NCBI RefSeq assembly: GCF_003752505.1
Contig: NZ_RKHO01000001.1
Coordinates: 1 to 64,000, forward strand
Length of the DNA: 64,000 nt
Direction of reading: 5' to 3'
Source of the DNA: Nocardioides aurantiacus
GTDB lineage: Bacteria; Actinomycetota; Actinomycetes; Propionibacteriales; Nocardioidaceae
The position numbers and the translations under genes are program-made. Below, one piece after another: positions 1 through 6,889 of this stretch. Positions within the stretch are counted from its first letter, which is position 1. Each line of letters begins with the position of its first letter. The notes below the pieces were generated by a model. The model ran no database searches. It was not told the DNA's origin and was given only the letters and a program-made list of their open reading frames with translations.

Positions 1-447
1 ATCACGCGGGAGTACGTCGACGTGATGCGCGCCAACGGCGCGGAGATCCGGACCCTCGACGAGTTCTTCAACCGGCTGATCGTCATCGACCGTCGGATGG
101 CGATGGTGCCGGGCGCGACGCCTGACTCGGCCGTGGTGGTCCACGACCCGCACCTGGTGTCCTACCTGGCCGACATCTTCGAGCGCTCCTGGGAGCGCGG
201 CCGCGACTACGTCGTGACCAGCAGCGTCACCGAGACCCAGATCGCCTCGGAGGTGCGACAGATGACGGTGCGCATGCTGACCGAGGGCCACTCCGACTCG
301 GCCAGCGCCAAGCGGGTGGGGGTCAGCACGCGCACCTATGCGTCGTACGTCGCCACGCTGAAGCAGGAGTACGGGGTGCAGACCCGCTTCCAGCTCGGCT
401 TGGCGATGGGACGTGAGCAGGATCCGGAGTCGGCCCCCGAGGCGTGA
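1..447 (+). CDS. LuxR-type HTH regulator, 5' end outside window
   Basis: The frame is open from base 1 (148 visible residues), so the true start lies upstream of the window. Visible residues about 15-75 (IVIDRRMAMVPG, VVVHDPHLVSYL) resemble the degenerate phospholipase-D-like effector region of actinobacterial TrmB/LuxR hybrid regulators. Residues about 85-138, including GVSTRTYASYVATLKQEYGV, form a C-terminal LuxR-type DNA-binding helix-turn-helix. The protein should be a cytoplasmic transcription regulator; its targets cannot be read from the sequence. The next gene converges from the other strand 62 bp away and encodes a very short secreted peptide, which may be its signal or target; that link is an inference. 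The HTH assignment is firm, the N-terminal assignment moderate. Confidence 0.8.
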   Translation: MTREYVDVMRANGAEIRTLDEFFNRLIVIDRRMAMVPGATPDSAVVVHDPHLVSYLADIFERSWERGRDYVVTSSVTETQIASEVRQMTVRMLTEGHSDSASAKRVGVSTRTYASYVATLKQEYGVQTRFQLGLAMGREQDPESAPEA

Positions 448-509
448 CCGGCTCATGACCTGCTCGACCCGCCGGCCCCCGAGGGCCGACGGGACGTGTC
501 AGGGGGAGG

Positions 510-647
510 TCACTCCCAGGCGGTGTCCGAGAGCTGCGACGCGGCGGCGGACTGGGGTGCGGCCTGCGCGGGGGCGACACCGACGGTGACGACACCGAGG
601 GTGAGCAGCGCGGCGGCGAGGGGCTTGGCGATCCTGGAGAGGTTCAT
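510..647 (-). CDS. Short secreted peptide (45 aa) ending in DTAWE
   Basis: The gene encodes 45 residues: a basic start (MNLSRIAKP), a hydrophobic stretch (LAAALLTLGVVTVGVA) and a signal-peptidase I site after AQA. Cleavage would release a mature peptide of about 16 residues, APQSAAASQLSDTAWE. An AGGAAG Shine-Dalgarno sequence at 655-660 is spaced 7 nt from the ATG, which supports real translation. The only neighbour downstream is the convergent LuxR-type regulator. The size, the cleavable signal and the Asp/Thr/Trp-rich tail fit a secreted signalling peptide, but no named family was recognised. It could also be a small exported protein of another kind. Confidence 0.6.
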   Translation of the reverse strand: MNLSRIAKPLAAALLTLGVVTVGVAPAQAAPQSAAASQLSDTAWE

Positions 648-795
648 GAGCTGACTTCCTTCGTCTCGGGGCATGGTGAGCCTGCCCCGAACCGGGTCGT
701 CCCAACAGTCTGCAGAACCGCATGAGTGTGCATTGCACGATCGTGCAGAAGTTCGGCCCCGTGCGACGGGGCGTCCGGACGTCCACAGAAGCAGG

Positions 796-827
796 ACCGC
801 CCCGGACCCGCAAGGGTCCGGGGCGGT
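796..827 (-). terminator. Rho-independent-type terminator after tRNA-Ser(GCU)
   Basis: A perfect 14-bp inverted repeat (796-809 with 814-827) encloses a 4-nt loop just downstream of the tRNA on the minus strand. There is no long U tract, as is usual in GC-rich actinobacteria. Confidence 0.75.
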
Positions 828-834
828 GAGCCGG

Positions 835-922
835 CGGAGGTGGCGGGATTTGAACCCGCGAGAGGGTTCAACCCTCAACCCGCTTAGCAGGCGGGCGCCA
901 TAGGCCACTAGGCGACACCTCC
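835..922 (-). tRNA. tRNA-Ser (anticodon GCU)
   Basis: The minus strand folds as a class II tRNA with a long variable arm. The acceptor arm is GGAGGTG (922-916) paired with CACCTCC (842-836), with discriminator G at 835. The anticodon loop CTGCTAA gives GCU, reading AGC and AGU serine codons. The T arm contains GGGTTCAAATCCC. No CCA is encoded. A second serine tRNA and serS lie within the next 9.5 kb. Confidence 0.95.
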
Positions 923-1008
923 CGACAGCAGGGCACAGGCTACCCATGCGGTCGGGCGCGCGGCGAATCGGGCCGGACGAGGGGGCCGCGGGGTGCTGCC
1001 GGGCGGGC

Positions 1009-1500
1009 TCAGCGCAGCCGGCGGTAGCCGTGGCTGCGGTCCAGGCAGGCCGAGAACAGCGCGGTCAGCTCCTCGGGATCGCCCTCGACGACGTCGACCG
1101 GCAGCGTCGTCGTACCCCCGTCGCGCAGGCGTACGACGAGGCACCGCACCCCGTCGAGCGTGGTGGTGCGCAGGTCGAGGACGTCGGTCCAGCGGGCCGA
1201 GCGGGTGCGGGCGCTGCGCAGCGCGCGGACGCGGTAGCCGTCGGCGTCGAGCCGCACCACCCAGTGGCGCGGGCCGAGGAGGAGGAGCAGCACCACGACG
1301 CCGGTCGTGGCGAGCGCGACCACCCCGGTGACCACGGCGGCCGGGAGCCCGACGACGCCGGCCAGGACGAGCAGCACCACGACCACGAGCCCGGTCGCCA
1401 GCAGCCCGGACCCGAGCAGCCGGGCCCGCAGCGCGGGCGCGAGGGCGCGGGTGACCGGGTGGTCGGGGGCGGTGACGGGGGCGGGCTGGTCGGACGACAC
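1009..1500 (-). CDS. Two-TM membrane protein with PH-like C-terminal domain
   Basis: The protein has 163 residues with a GTG start. After a short polar N-terminus, two hydrophobic helices occupy about residues 27-75 (LATGLVVVVLLVLAGVVGL and the stretch ending VVVLLLLLG). The C-terminal 85 residues (WVVRLDADGYRVRALRS, RSARWTDVLDLRTTTLDG) look like the bacterial PH-like domain of small membrane proteins, which is thought to sit on the cytoplasmic face. The function is unknown. It lies alone between a tRNA gene and a divergent unknown gene. The start is chosen because the frame upstream has no convincing signal. Confidence 0.6.
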   Translation of the reverse strand: MSSDQPAPVTAPDHPVTRALAPALRARLLGSGLLATGLVVVVLLVLAGVVGLPAAVVTGVVALATTGVVVLLLLLGPRHWVVRLDADGYRVRALRSARTRSARWTDVLDLRTTTLDGVRCLVVRLRDGGTTTLPVDVVEGDPEELTALFSACLDRSHGYRRLR

Positions 1501-1625
1501 CCGATGATTGAACCCGGCACGGGTGTCCACGTCGAATCCACCCTTGTCGAGCGCGGCGCCGCGGAGGGACACTCGGCACCCGGCCCCACCGCCCGAGGGG
1601 CCCGGCTCGCGGAAGGACGTGCGCG

Positions 1626-2021
1626 ATGGCCCCCCTGGACAACGCCGTGCGAGAGCTGCGGCAGATCCTCGCCTCCGACCCGTCGTCGCCCGAGTGGCGC
1701 TGGCACGTGCGGGTGCGGCTGCAGTCGGTGCAGCAGGCGCTGGCGCCGCTGGCCCCGCCCGCACCCCCCTCGCCCTCCTCACCGGCCGCCTGCGCCGACT
1801 CCGACGCCTGGCTCTCCCCACGCGTCGAGGGCGCCGACCGCCGGACCGTGCAGCTGCGCGCCCGCGTGGGCGTGGTCGCCTCGGGCGTCCTCGACCGGCT
1901 CGACGCCGCCACGATCGAGCGCGAGGTGCGGCGTCTGCTGCGCGACCTCGAGCACCTGCTCCAGCGCGACCACGACCTGGTCTACGACTCGGTCTCGCTC
2001 GACCTGGGCGGGTCGGAGTAG
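1626..2021 (+). CDS. Hypothetical protein, 131 aa
   Basis: The ATG is preceded by GGAAGGA (about 1610-1616), a good Shine-Dalgarno sequence. The 131 residues have an N-terminal amphipathic helical part (APLDNAVRELRQILASDPS), a proline/alanine-rich linker around residues 42-60, and a C-terminal charged helical segment (LDRLDAATIEREVRRLLRDL). There is no signal peptide or membrane helix, so it should be a soluble cytoplasmic protein. No family with known function was recognised. The codon pattern is typical coding sequence for this genome, and no overlapping frame is a better candidate. Confidence 0.65.
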   Translation: MAPLDNAVRELRQILASDPSSPEWRWHVRVRLQSVQQALAPLAPPAPPSPSSPAACADSDAWLSPRVEGADRRTVQLRARVGVVASGVLDRLDAATIEREVRRLLRDLEHLLQRDHDLVYDSVSLDLGGSE

Positions 2022-2043
2022 CGCCGGTCGTTCCGGCTGCTGC

Positions 2044-2131
2044 TGGCAGAGGGGGCGGGATTCGAACCCGCGGTAGGTCTCCCTACGACCGCTTTCAAGG
2101 CGGTTCCGATAGGCCACTCCGGCACCCCTCC
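2044..2131 (-). tRNA. tRNA-Ser (anticodon UGA) with encoded CCA
   Basis: This is a class II tRNA on the minus strand. Acceptor GGAGGGG (2131-2125) pairs with CCCCTCT (2054-2048), with a terminal G-U pair. The discriminator G is at 2047 and CCA is encoded at 2046-2044. The anticodon loop CTTGAAA gives UGA, for UCN codons. The T arm GCGGG-TTCGAAT-CCCGC is intact. Confidence 0.95.
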
Positions 2132-2177
2132 GCGGTCCCGGGGACCGCGCGGCGATCCTATGCGGCCCGGCGCCCGC

Positions 2178-2981
2178 TCACATCCGGCGGTTGGCGAGCG
2201 AGGGGTTGGTCCGGCGTACGTCGGCGACGGCCTCGCGCGTGAGCACCGCGTCGAGCTCGGTGTGCTCCTCCTCGCCCGCCTCGACCACCACGTCGCCGGT
2301 CGGCGCGACGACAAGGGAGTGGCCGGAGTAGCGCGGCCCGGGCTGGCCAACGCCGACGACCCAGACGGTGTTCTCGATGGCGCGGGCGCGCAGCAGGGTG
2401 CGCCAGTGCTCGACCTTGCGCTCGCCGGCGACCCAGGCCGCCGGCACGAGCAGCGCCTCGGCGCCGCGCTGGGCCAGGGTGCGCGCCAGCTCGGGGAACC
2501 GCAGGTCGTAGCAGGTCATCAGCCCCACCGGGAACCCCGCGACGTCGGTCACCGCGGGCTCGACCGGGCCCGGCGAGATGGTGCGTGACTCGGTGTAGCC
2601 GAAGGAGTCGTAGAGGTGGATCTTGCGGTACGCCGTCACCTCGGCGTCCGCGACCGCGCCGCTGAGCACCAGCGTGTTGAGCGGACGCTCCGGGTCGTCG
2701 GCCGCCTCGAACATGCCGGCCAGCACGGCGGTGCCCGACCCGGCCAGGTCGGCGACCGCGCTCGCGAAGGGGCCGGTCAGCGGCTCGGCGTACGGGCCCA
2801 GGGCGGAGCCTGCCTCGCCGAAGTCGCGGGCGAACGCCTCGGGCAGCACGACGAGGTCGGGGCGGGGGTCGGAGTCGGCGGCGCGGCGTACGACGTCGTG
2901 GAGGGTGGTCAGGTTGTCGGCCGGCTCCAGGGCCGAGGCGCGCTGCACGAGCCGGACCCGCAGCGTCTCTCCGGTGCTCAT
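2178..2981 (-). CDS. Carbon-nitrogen hydrolase (nitrilase superfamily amidase)
   Basis: The enzyme should hydrolyse a C-N bond of a small amide in the cytoplasm; the substrate is not deducible. Its 267 residues contain the complete catalytic triad of the nitrilase superfamily: Glu in VVLPEAFARDF, Lys in TAYRKIHLYDSFG and Cys in GLMTCYDLRFPELAR. This is close to the Nit1/Nit2-like group rather than to true nitrilases. The ATG at 2981 follows GGTGGGAG directly; a GTG 9 nt upstream is a less likely start. It is transcribed away from the divergent mobA gene 50 bp away, so the two probably share a promoter region. Confidence 0.85.
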   Translation of the reverse strand: MSTGETLRVRLVQRASALEPADNLTTLHDVVRRAADSDPRPDLVVLPEAFARDFGEAGSALGPYAEPLTGPFASAVADLAGSGTAVLAGMFEAADDPERPLNTLVLSGAVADAEVTAYRKIHLYDSFGYTESRTISPGPVEPAVTDVAGFPVGLMTCYDLRFPELARTLAQRGAEALLVPAAWVAGERKVEHWRTLLRARAIENTVWVVGVGQPGPRYSGHSLVVAPTGDVVVEAGEEEHTELDAVLTREAVADVRRTNPSLANRRM

Positions 2982-3031
2982 GGCTCCCACCCTGCCAGCC
3001 CCCGCCGTCGTCGGCGAGGCAGACTGCGCGG

Positions 3032-3640
3032 GTGCCTGCGCCGCGACCCCCCGCCGCCGCCTCCACCGGCGCCGCCGCCACGGCCACCGCCGCGGTCGTG
3101 CTGACCGGCGGCACGGGCGGGCGCCTGGGCGGGGCCGACAAGGCCGGTCTGGCCCTGGGCGGTCGCAGCTTCCTCTCCCGCGCGCTCGAGGCCGTCGCGG
3201 GGCTGCAGGTCGTGGTCGTCGGCGACCCGGTCGAGGCGGTCCGGACCGTCCGCGAGTCGCCTCCCGGCGGTGGGCCGGCGGCCGGGCTGCTGGCGGGGCT
3301 CGACGCGCTCGGGCCCGACGTGGCGTCGGTGGTGGTGCTCGCCGTGGACATGCCGCTGGTGACGGCCACGACGGTGGCGCGGCTGCGGGCGGCGTACGAG
3401 CGCGAGGGCGGGGACGGGGCGCTGCTGGTCGACGCCGACGGACGGGCGCAGTACCTCTGCGGCGTCTACCGCGTCGCCGCGCTCCGGGCCGCCGCGCCGC
3501 CGTCGGGCGAGCGGCACGGGCTGCCGGTGCGCCGGCTGCTGGCCCCCCTGGCGCTCGTCGAGCTGCCGGCCGAGGGCGGTGAGGCGCACGACGTCGACGA
3601 GTGGCCCGACCTCGACGGGCTCGACGGGCTCGACGGCTAG
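3032..3640 (+). CDS. mobA: Molybdenum cofactor guanylyltransferase
   Basis: MobA transfers GMP from GTP to molybdopterin, making the guanine dinucleotide cofactor of bacterial molybdoenzymes. The 202-residue protein starts with a low-complexity Ala/Pro stretch, then shows the nucleotidyltransferase signature VVLTGGTGGRLGGADKAGL (residues about 22-40), with the Lys that contacts nucleotide, and the metal-binding VLAVDMPLV. The start is GTG. The C-terminus ends in a short repeated LDGLDGLDG. No other Mo-cofactor biosynthesis gene is adjacent; a molybdopterin-oxidoreductase-like gene lies at 10501-11463. Confidence 0.85.
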   Translation: MPAPRPPAAASTGAAATATAAVVLTGGTGGRLGGADKAGLALGGRSFLSRALEAVAGLQVVVVGDPVEAVRTVRESPPGGGPAAGLLAGLDALGPDVASVVVLAVDMPLVTATTVARLRAAYEREGGDGALLVDADGRAQYLCGVYRVAALRAAAPPSGERHGLPVRRLLAPLALVELPAEGGEAHDVDEWPDLDGLDGLDG

Positions 3641-3679
3641 CGAGCCGACCGAGCGGGCGGACGGCCGGGGCTCGACGCC

Positions 3680-3685
3680 TAGGCT
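3680..3685 (+). promoter_or_regulatory. TAGGCT -10 of leaderless quinone oxidoreductase mRNA
   Basis: TAGGCT ends exactly 6 nt before the ATG at 3692, placing the transcription start at or near the start codon. Confidence 0.6.
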
Positions 3686-3691
3686 CGATCC

Positions 3692-4666
3692 ATGCGCGCA
3701 GTCACCGCCCCCGAGCCCGGAGGGCCCGACGCCCTCGTCGTCTCCGAGCACCCCGACCCGACGGCCGGTCCCGGCGAGGTCGTCATCGACGTCGTCGCCA
3801 CCGCGGTCAACCGCGCGGACACGTTGCAGCGGCAGGGGTTCTACCCGCCGCCGAAGGGGGCCTCCGACGTGCTGGGCCTGGAGTGCTCGGGCCGCATCAG
3901 CGAGGTCGGCGCCGGGGTCGAGGGGTTCGCCGTCGGCGACGAGGTGTGCGCGCTGCTCGCGGGCGGGGGGTACGCCGAGAAGGTCGCCGTCCCCGCCGGT
4001 CAGGTGATGCCCGTGCCGAGCGGGATCGACCTCGTGACCGCCGCCGCCATCCCCGAGGTGGCGTGCACGGTGTGGTCCAACGTCTTCATGGTCGCCCACC
4101 TCGGCCCCGACGAGACGCTGCTCGTCCACGGCGGCGCGGGCGGCATCGGCAACGTCGCGATCCAGCTGGCCAAGGCGCTGGGCGCCCGGGTGCTCACCAC
4201 CGCGGGCACGGCCGAGAAGCGGGCGTTCTGCGAGTCGATCGGCGCGGACCGGGCGATCGACTACCACGAGGAGGACTTCGTGGCGGTCGCCAAGGAGGAG
4301 GGCGGCGTCGACGTCATCCTCGACAACATGGGGGCCTCCTACCTCGACCGCAACGTCTCCGCGCTGGCCACCGAGGGCCGGCTCGTGGTGATCGGCATGC
4401 AGGGCGGCAGCAAGGGCGAGCTCGACCTCGGCAAGCTGCTCTCCAAGCGCGGCGCCGTCATCGCCACCTCGCTGCGCGCCCGCCCGACCGAGGAGAAGGC
4501 CGCGATCTGCGCCGCCGTCGTCGAGCACGTCTGGCCCCTGGTCAGCGAGGGCAAGGTGCGCACCACCGTCCACGAGACCGTCCCCCTCGACGAGGTCGCC
4601 CGCGCCCACGAGCTGATGGGCTCCGGCTCCCACACCGGCAAGATCGTGCTGCAGATCGGCTCGTGA
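3692..4666 (+). CDS. NADPH:quinone oxidoreductase, zinc-independent MDR family
   Basis: This 324-residue protein belongs to the zinc-free medium-chain dehydrogenase/reductases of the PIG3/QOR type, which reduce quinones with NAD(P)H in the cytosol. An N-terminal GroES-like domain contains AVNRADTLQRQGFYPPPKGA and LGLECSGRISEVGAGV. The Rossmann fold has LVHGGAGGIGNVAIQLAKALG near residues 143-163. The cysteines that bind structural zinc in alcohol dehydrogenases are absent. The physiological substrate is unknown. The gene stands alone with its own leaderless promoter and is followed by a repeat-rich gap of nearly 500 bp. Confidence 0.85.
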   Translation: MRAVTAPEPGGPDALVVSEHPDPTAGPGEVVIDVVATAVNRADTLQRQGFYPPPKGASDVLGLECSGRISEVGAGVEGFAVGDEVCALLAGGGYAEKVAVPAGQVMPVPSGIDLVTAAAIPEVACTVWSNVFMVAHLGPDETLLVHGGAGGIGNVAIQLAKALGARVLTTAGTAEKRAFCESIGADRAIDYHEEDFVAVAKEEGGVDVILDNMGASYLDRNVSALATEGRLVVIGMQGGSKGELDLGKLLSKRGAVIATSLRARPTEEKAAICAAVVEHVWPLVSEGKVRTTVHETVPLDEVARAHELMGSGSHTGKIVLQIGS

Positions 4667-4730
4667 GGGGCGGGCCGGCCGGGCGCGACGTGGGCGTGGG
4701 CGGCCGCGGCCGCGGCCGCGGGCTGAGGTG

Positions 4731-4804
4731 CATGTAACGCGGGGTTATTGCATGTGAGGGACCCACGGAACGGGTGTACGGCTGGTGCAACACCGCGTTA
4801 CATG
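4731..4804. repeat. Inverted repeat CATGTAACGCGG ... CCGCGTTACATG
   Basis: The left arm at 4731-4751 pairs with the right arm at 4786-4804; the outer 12 bp match perfectly and a TTATTGCA/TGCAACA part matches with gaps. It lies 64 bp after the quinone oxidoreductase stop and could act as its terminator. Confidence 0.55.
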
Positions 4805-4861
4805 GCGGGGTTGCGGTCTGGTGGCGGCGTCGGGGGCACGCCCGCGTGCGCCGGCGGGCTG

Positions 4862-5040
4862 CGTCATACGAGCTGGTCGTCGGGACGCGGGCTGCGTCGT
4901 ACGACGTGGTCGCCCCGACGACGAGGACGTATGACGGGACCCGGGACGTCATACGAGCTGGTCGCCCCGACGACGAGGACGTATGACGGGACCCGGGACG
5001 TCATACGAGCTGGTCGCCCCGACGACGAGGACGTATGACG
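4862..5040. repeat. Family A palindromic units, four copies
   Basis: Four 42-bp units occur at 4862-4903, 4895-4936, 4947-4988 and 4999-5040. Each begins with CGTCATACG or CGTCGTACG and ends with its near reverse complement (CGTATGACG or CGTCGTACG), around a conserved core containing GCTGGTCG and CGACGAGG. Units 1 and 2 share a 9-bp arm; units 3 and 4 repeat every 52 bp with a GGGACCCGGGA spacer. The same unit recurs at 46777-46880, so this is a dispersed element and not a local tandem repeat. Confidence 0.8.
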
Positions 5041-5058
5041 CACCAGGCGGCGGCGACC

Positions 5059-5098
5059 CACCAGCAGGCACCAGCAGGCACCAGGAGACACCAGCAGA
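5059..5098. repeat. 10-bp tandem repeat, about four copies
   Basis: CCAGCAGGCA and close variants repeat four times immediately before the bpa promoter. Confidence 0.7.
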
Positions 5099-5139
5099 CG
5101 TCTGCCAGCGCACCCGGGCGGCCTGTCGGACCCCCTCGG

Positions 5140-5145
5140 TACGCT
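5140..5145 (+). promoter_or_regulatory. TACGCT -10 of leaderless bpa mRNA
   Basis: TACGCT ends 7 nt before the ATG at 5153. Confidence 0.55.
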
Positions 5146-5152
5146 CGAGCGC

Positions 5153-5764
5153 ATGTCGACACAGGACTCCGAGCACGTGATGGTCATCGGTCCGGACGGG
5201 CAGCCGGTCGCGGTGCCGGCCTCCGCGCTGACCGAGCTCGGCGAGCCGGGGCACGACGGCGAGGCCCGGCACGACGGCGACGACCGGGACGACGCCGGGG
5301 AGCGCAACCTGACCGACCTGGTCGAGCAGCCCGCCAAGGTGATGCGGATCGGTCGCATGGTGCAGCAGCTGCTCGAGGAGGTGAAGGCCGCGCCGGTCGA
5401 CGAGCCGGGCCGCAAGCGCCTCGCGCAGGTCGTGCACACCTCGATCGCCGAGCTCAAGGACGGTCTCGCCCCGGAGCTCGACGCCGAGCTCGACCGGCTG
5501 ATCCAGCCCTTCGAGGGCGACACCCCCAGCGAGTCCGAGCTGCGCATCGCGCAGGCGCAGCTGGTGGGGTGGCTCGAGGGTCTGTTCCACGGCATCCAGA
5601 CCGCGATCTACGCCCAGCAGATGGCCGCGCGCGGCCAGCTGGAGCAGATGCGTCGCCAGCTGCCGCCCGGGTCGGTCGCGCAGGGCATGCCCGGCCAGCC
5701 GGGTCAGCCCGGGCCGCCGGGTGCTCCGGACGAGGAGCACGGCCGCGGGGGGATGTACCTCTAG
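5153..5764 (+). CDS. bpa: Bacterial proteasome activator Bpa/PafE
   Basis: Bpa forms a ring that docks on the actinobacterial 20S proteasome and opens its gate for ATP-independent degradation of unfolded proteins. The 203-residue protein has the family core NLTDLVEQPAKVMRIGRMVQ through RIAQAQLVGWLEGLFHGIQT and QQMAARGQLEQMRRQLPPG (residues about 50-180), a four-helix domain. The C-terminus ends in GGMYL, a hydrophobic-Tyr-X motif of the type that inserts into proteasome pockets; the mycobacterial form ends GQYL. A Gly/Pro-rich linker precedes the tail. An IS481 element begins one base after the stop codon without touching the reading frame. Confidence 0.92.
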   Translation: MSTQDSEHVMVIGPDGQPVAVPASALTELGEPGHDGEARHDGDDRDDAGERNLTDLVEQPAKVMRIGRMVQQLLEEVKAAPVDEPGRKRLAQVVHTSIAELKDGLAPELDAELDRLIQPFEGDTPSESELRIAQAQLVGWLEGLFHGIQTAIYAQQMAARGQLEQMRRQLPPGSVAQGMPGQPGQPGPPGAPDEEHGRGGMYL

Positions 5765-6762
5765 TTGTGATGCCCAGCCAGGTTGTCCAACCTGCTGATG
5801 GGTGAGCGTTTCCCGATGGCCGAGTGGGGCCTGTGGTGGTTGTACTCGTGGACCCAGCCTGGCAGGGCGGCGAGTCTGGCGGATTCTGAGTTGTAGAACT
5901 TCTTGAACGCCCACCCTTCGGCCAGGGTGCGGTGGAAGCGCTCTATCTTGCCGTTGGTCTGGGGCCGGTAAGGCCGGGTCTTCTTCGGCGTGATCCCCAG
6001 CTCGGCGCAGGTGTCGCGCCACAGGTGGGACTTGTAGCAGCTGCCGTTGTCGCTGAGGACCCGTTGCACGATGACACCGCGTTCGGCGAACCAGGCGACT
6101 GCGTTGCGCAGCACTTGGGTGGCCGTTTCCTTGGTCTCATCGTCGTGGGCCTCGACGTAGGCGACGCGGGAGTGGTCATCGATCACCGTATGCAGGTAGC
6201 AGGTCCCGATCAGCGGGCCGCGGTACTTGTTGCGCGGCTTCCCAGGCGTCGCAGCGCGGTTCTTCTCGCCCTGCTGACGTCCGACGTAGCGCCAGCCGCC
6301 GCCGTCGGGGACCTTGCCGAGCTTCTTGACGTCAACGTGCAGCAGGTCGCCTGGTCGCTCGTGCTCGTAGCGTCGGATCGGCTCACCGGTGGCGCGGTCG
6401 ATGTGGGTGAGCCGGTTGATCCGGCACCGCACCAGGACCGCGTGAACCGTCGAGGACGGCATCGCGAGCCGGTCACCGATCTCGACCGGCCCGAGCCGCT
6501 GCTTCCACCGAAGGTGCACGATCTTGCGCACCACCGGTGCCGGGGTCCGGTTTGGCTGACGATGCGGGGCCGAGGACCGATCGCTCATCCCGGCCGGCCC
6601 TTCGGCCCGATAGCGCTCAGCCCACTTCCTCGCGGTCTTCCACGACACGTCGTACCGCTCGGCTGCCCGCGCCGGCGGCCAACCGTGCTCGACGATCAGA
6701 CGCGCCAATCGCAGCCGGGCACGTGGCGTCAGAGCAGCATTGGCATGGGTAGCGTGAGACAC
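5761..6762 (-). CDS. IS481-family transposase
   Basis: The transposase has 333 residues and appears intact. An N-terminal helix-turn-helix covers about residues 10-110 (RLIVEHGWPPARAAERYDVS, WKTARKWAERYR). The DDE integrase core has D144 (LLHVDVKKL), D238 (VLSDNGSCYKS) and E274 (NGKIERFHRTL). The GTG start is preceded by AGGAGGT at normal spacing. The last sense codon straddles the element boundary and the TAG stop at 5763-5761 lies in the duplicated target DNA, so the host site supplies the stop codon. This is the only mobile element seen in the window. Confidence 0.92.
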   Translation of the reverse strand: MSHATHANAALTPRARLRLARLIVEHGWPPARAAERYDVSWKTARKWAERYRAEGPAGMSDRSSAPHRQPNRTPAPVVRKIVHLRWKQRLGPVEIGDRLAMPSSTVHAVLVRCRINRLTHIDRATGEPIRRYEHERPGDLLHVDVKKLGKVPDGGGWRYVGRQQGEKNRAATPGKPRNKYRGPLIGTCYLHTVIDDHSRVAYVEAHDDETKETATQVLRNAVAWFAERGVIVQRVLSDNGSCYKSHLWRDTCAELGITPKKTRPYRPQTNGKIERFHRTLAEGWAFKKFYNSESARLAALPGWVHEYNHHRPHSAIGKRSPISRLDNLAGHHN

Positions 6763-6884
6763 GAAGACCTCCTGGTCGTGGAGCGGTTCCTAGGTAGCTC
6801 CACTCCACACCGGGAGGTCTTCACTCATCCACGACATCAGACCGTGTCCTCACACGTCCTTGACCAACGTGCCTGGTCATCACA
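5766..6884 (-). mobile_element. IS481-family insertion sequence, 1119 bp
   Basis: The element starts TGTGATGCCCAG and ends, on the other strand, TGTGATGACCAG; about 25 bp of imperfect terminal inverted repeats can be aligned. The 6-bp direct repeat TCTAGT flanks it at 5760-5765 and 6885-6890, giving a clear target-site duplication. It carries one transposase gene. The insertion lies exactly between two convergent genes whose stop codons would abut without it. CTAG is itself a palindrome, so the exact boundary could shift by a few bases. Confidence 0.88.
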
Positions 6885-6889
6885 TCTAG

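Larger units (their letters stand above)
4667..5152. other. 486-bp repeat-rich intergenic gap
   Basis: No gene is supported here. In order it holds GGCCGC triplication (4701-4721), an inverted repeat (4731-4804), four copies of a 42-bp palindromic unit (4862-5040), a 10-bp tandem repeat (5059-5098) and the bpa -10 hexamer. Open frames across it change from copy to copy and have no start signals. Confidence 0.7.

Noticed and set aside
4862-5040. CRISPR array
   Set aside because: The units are palindromic and their spacing is uneven (33, 52, 52 bp) with near-identical spacers; there are no unique spacers and no cas genes.
5766-6884. Composite transposon involving bpa or the HAD gene
   Set aside because: Only one insertion sequence copy is present, with its own target duplication directly at both ends.
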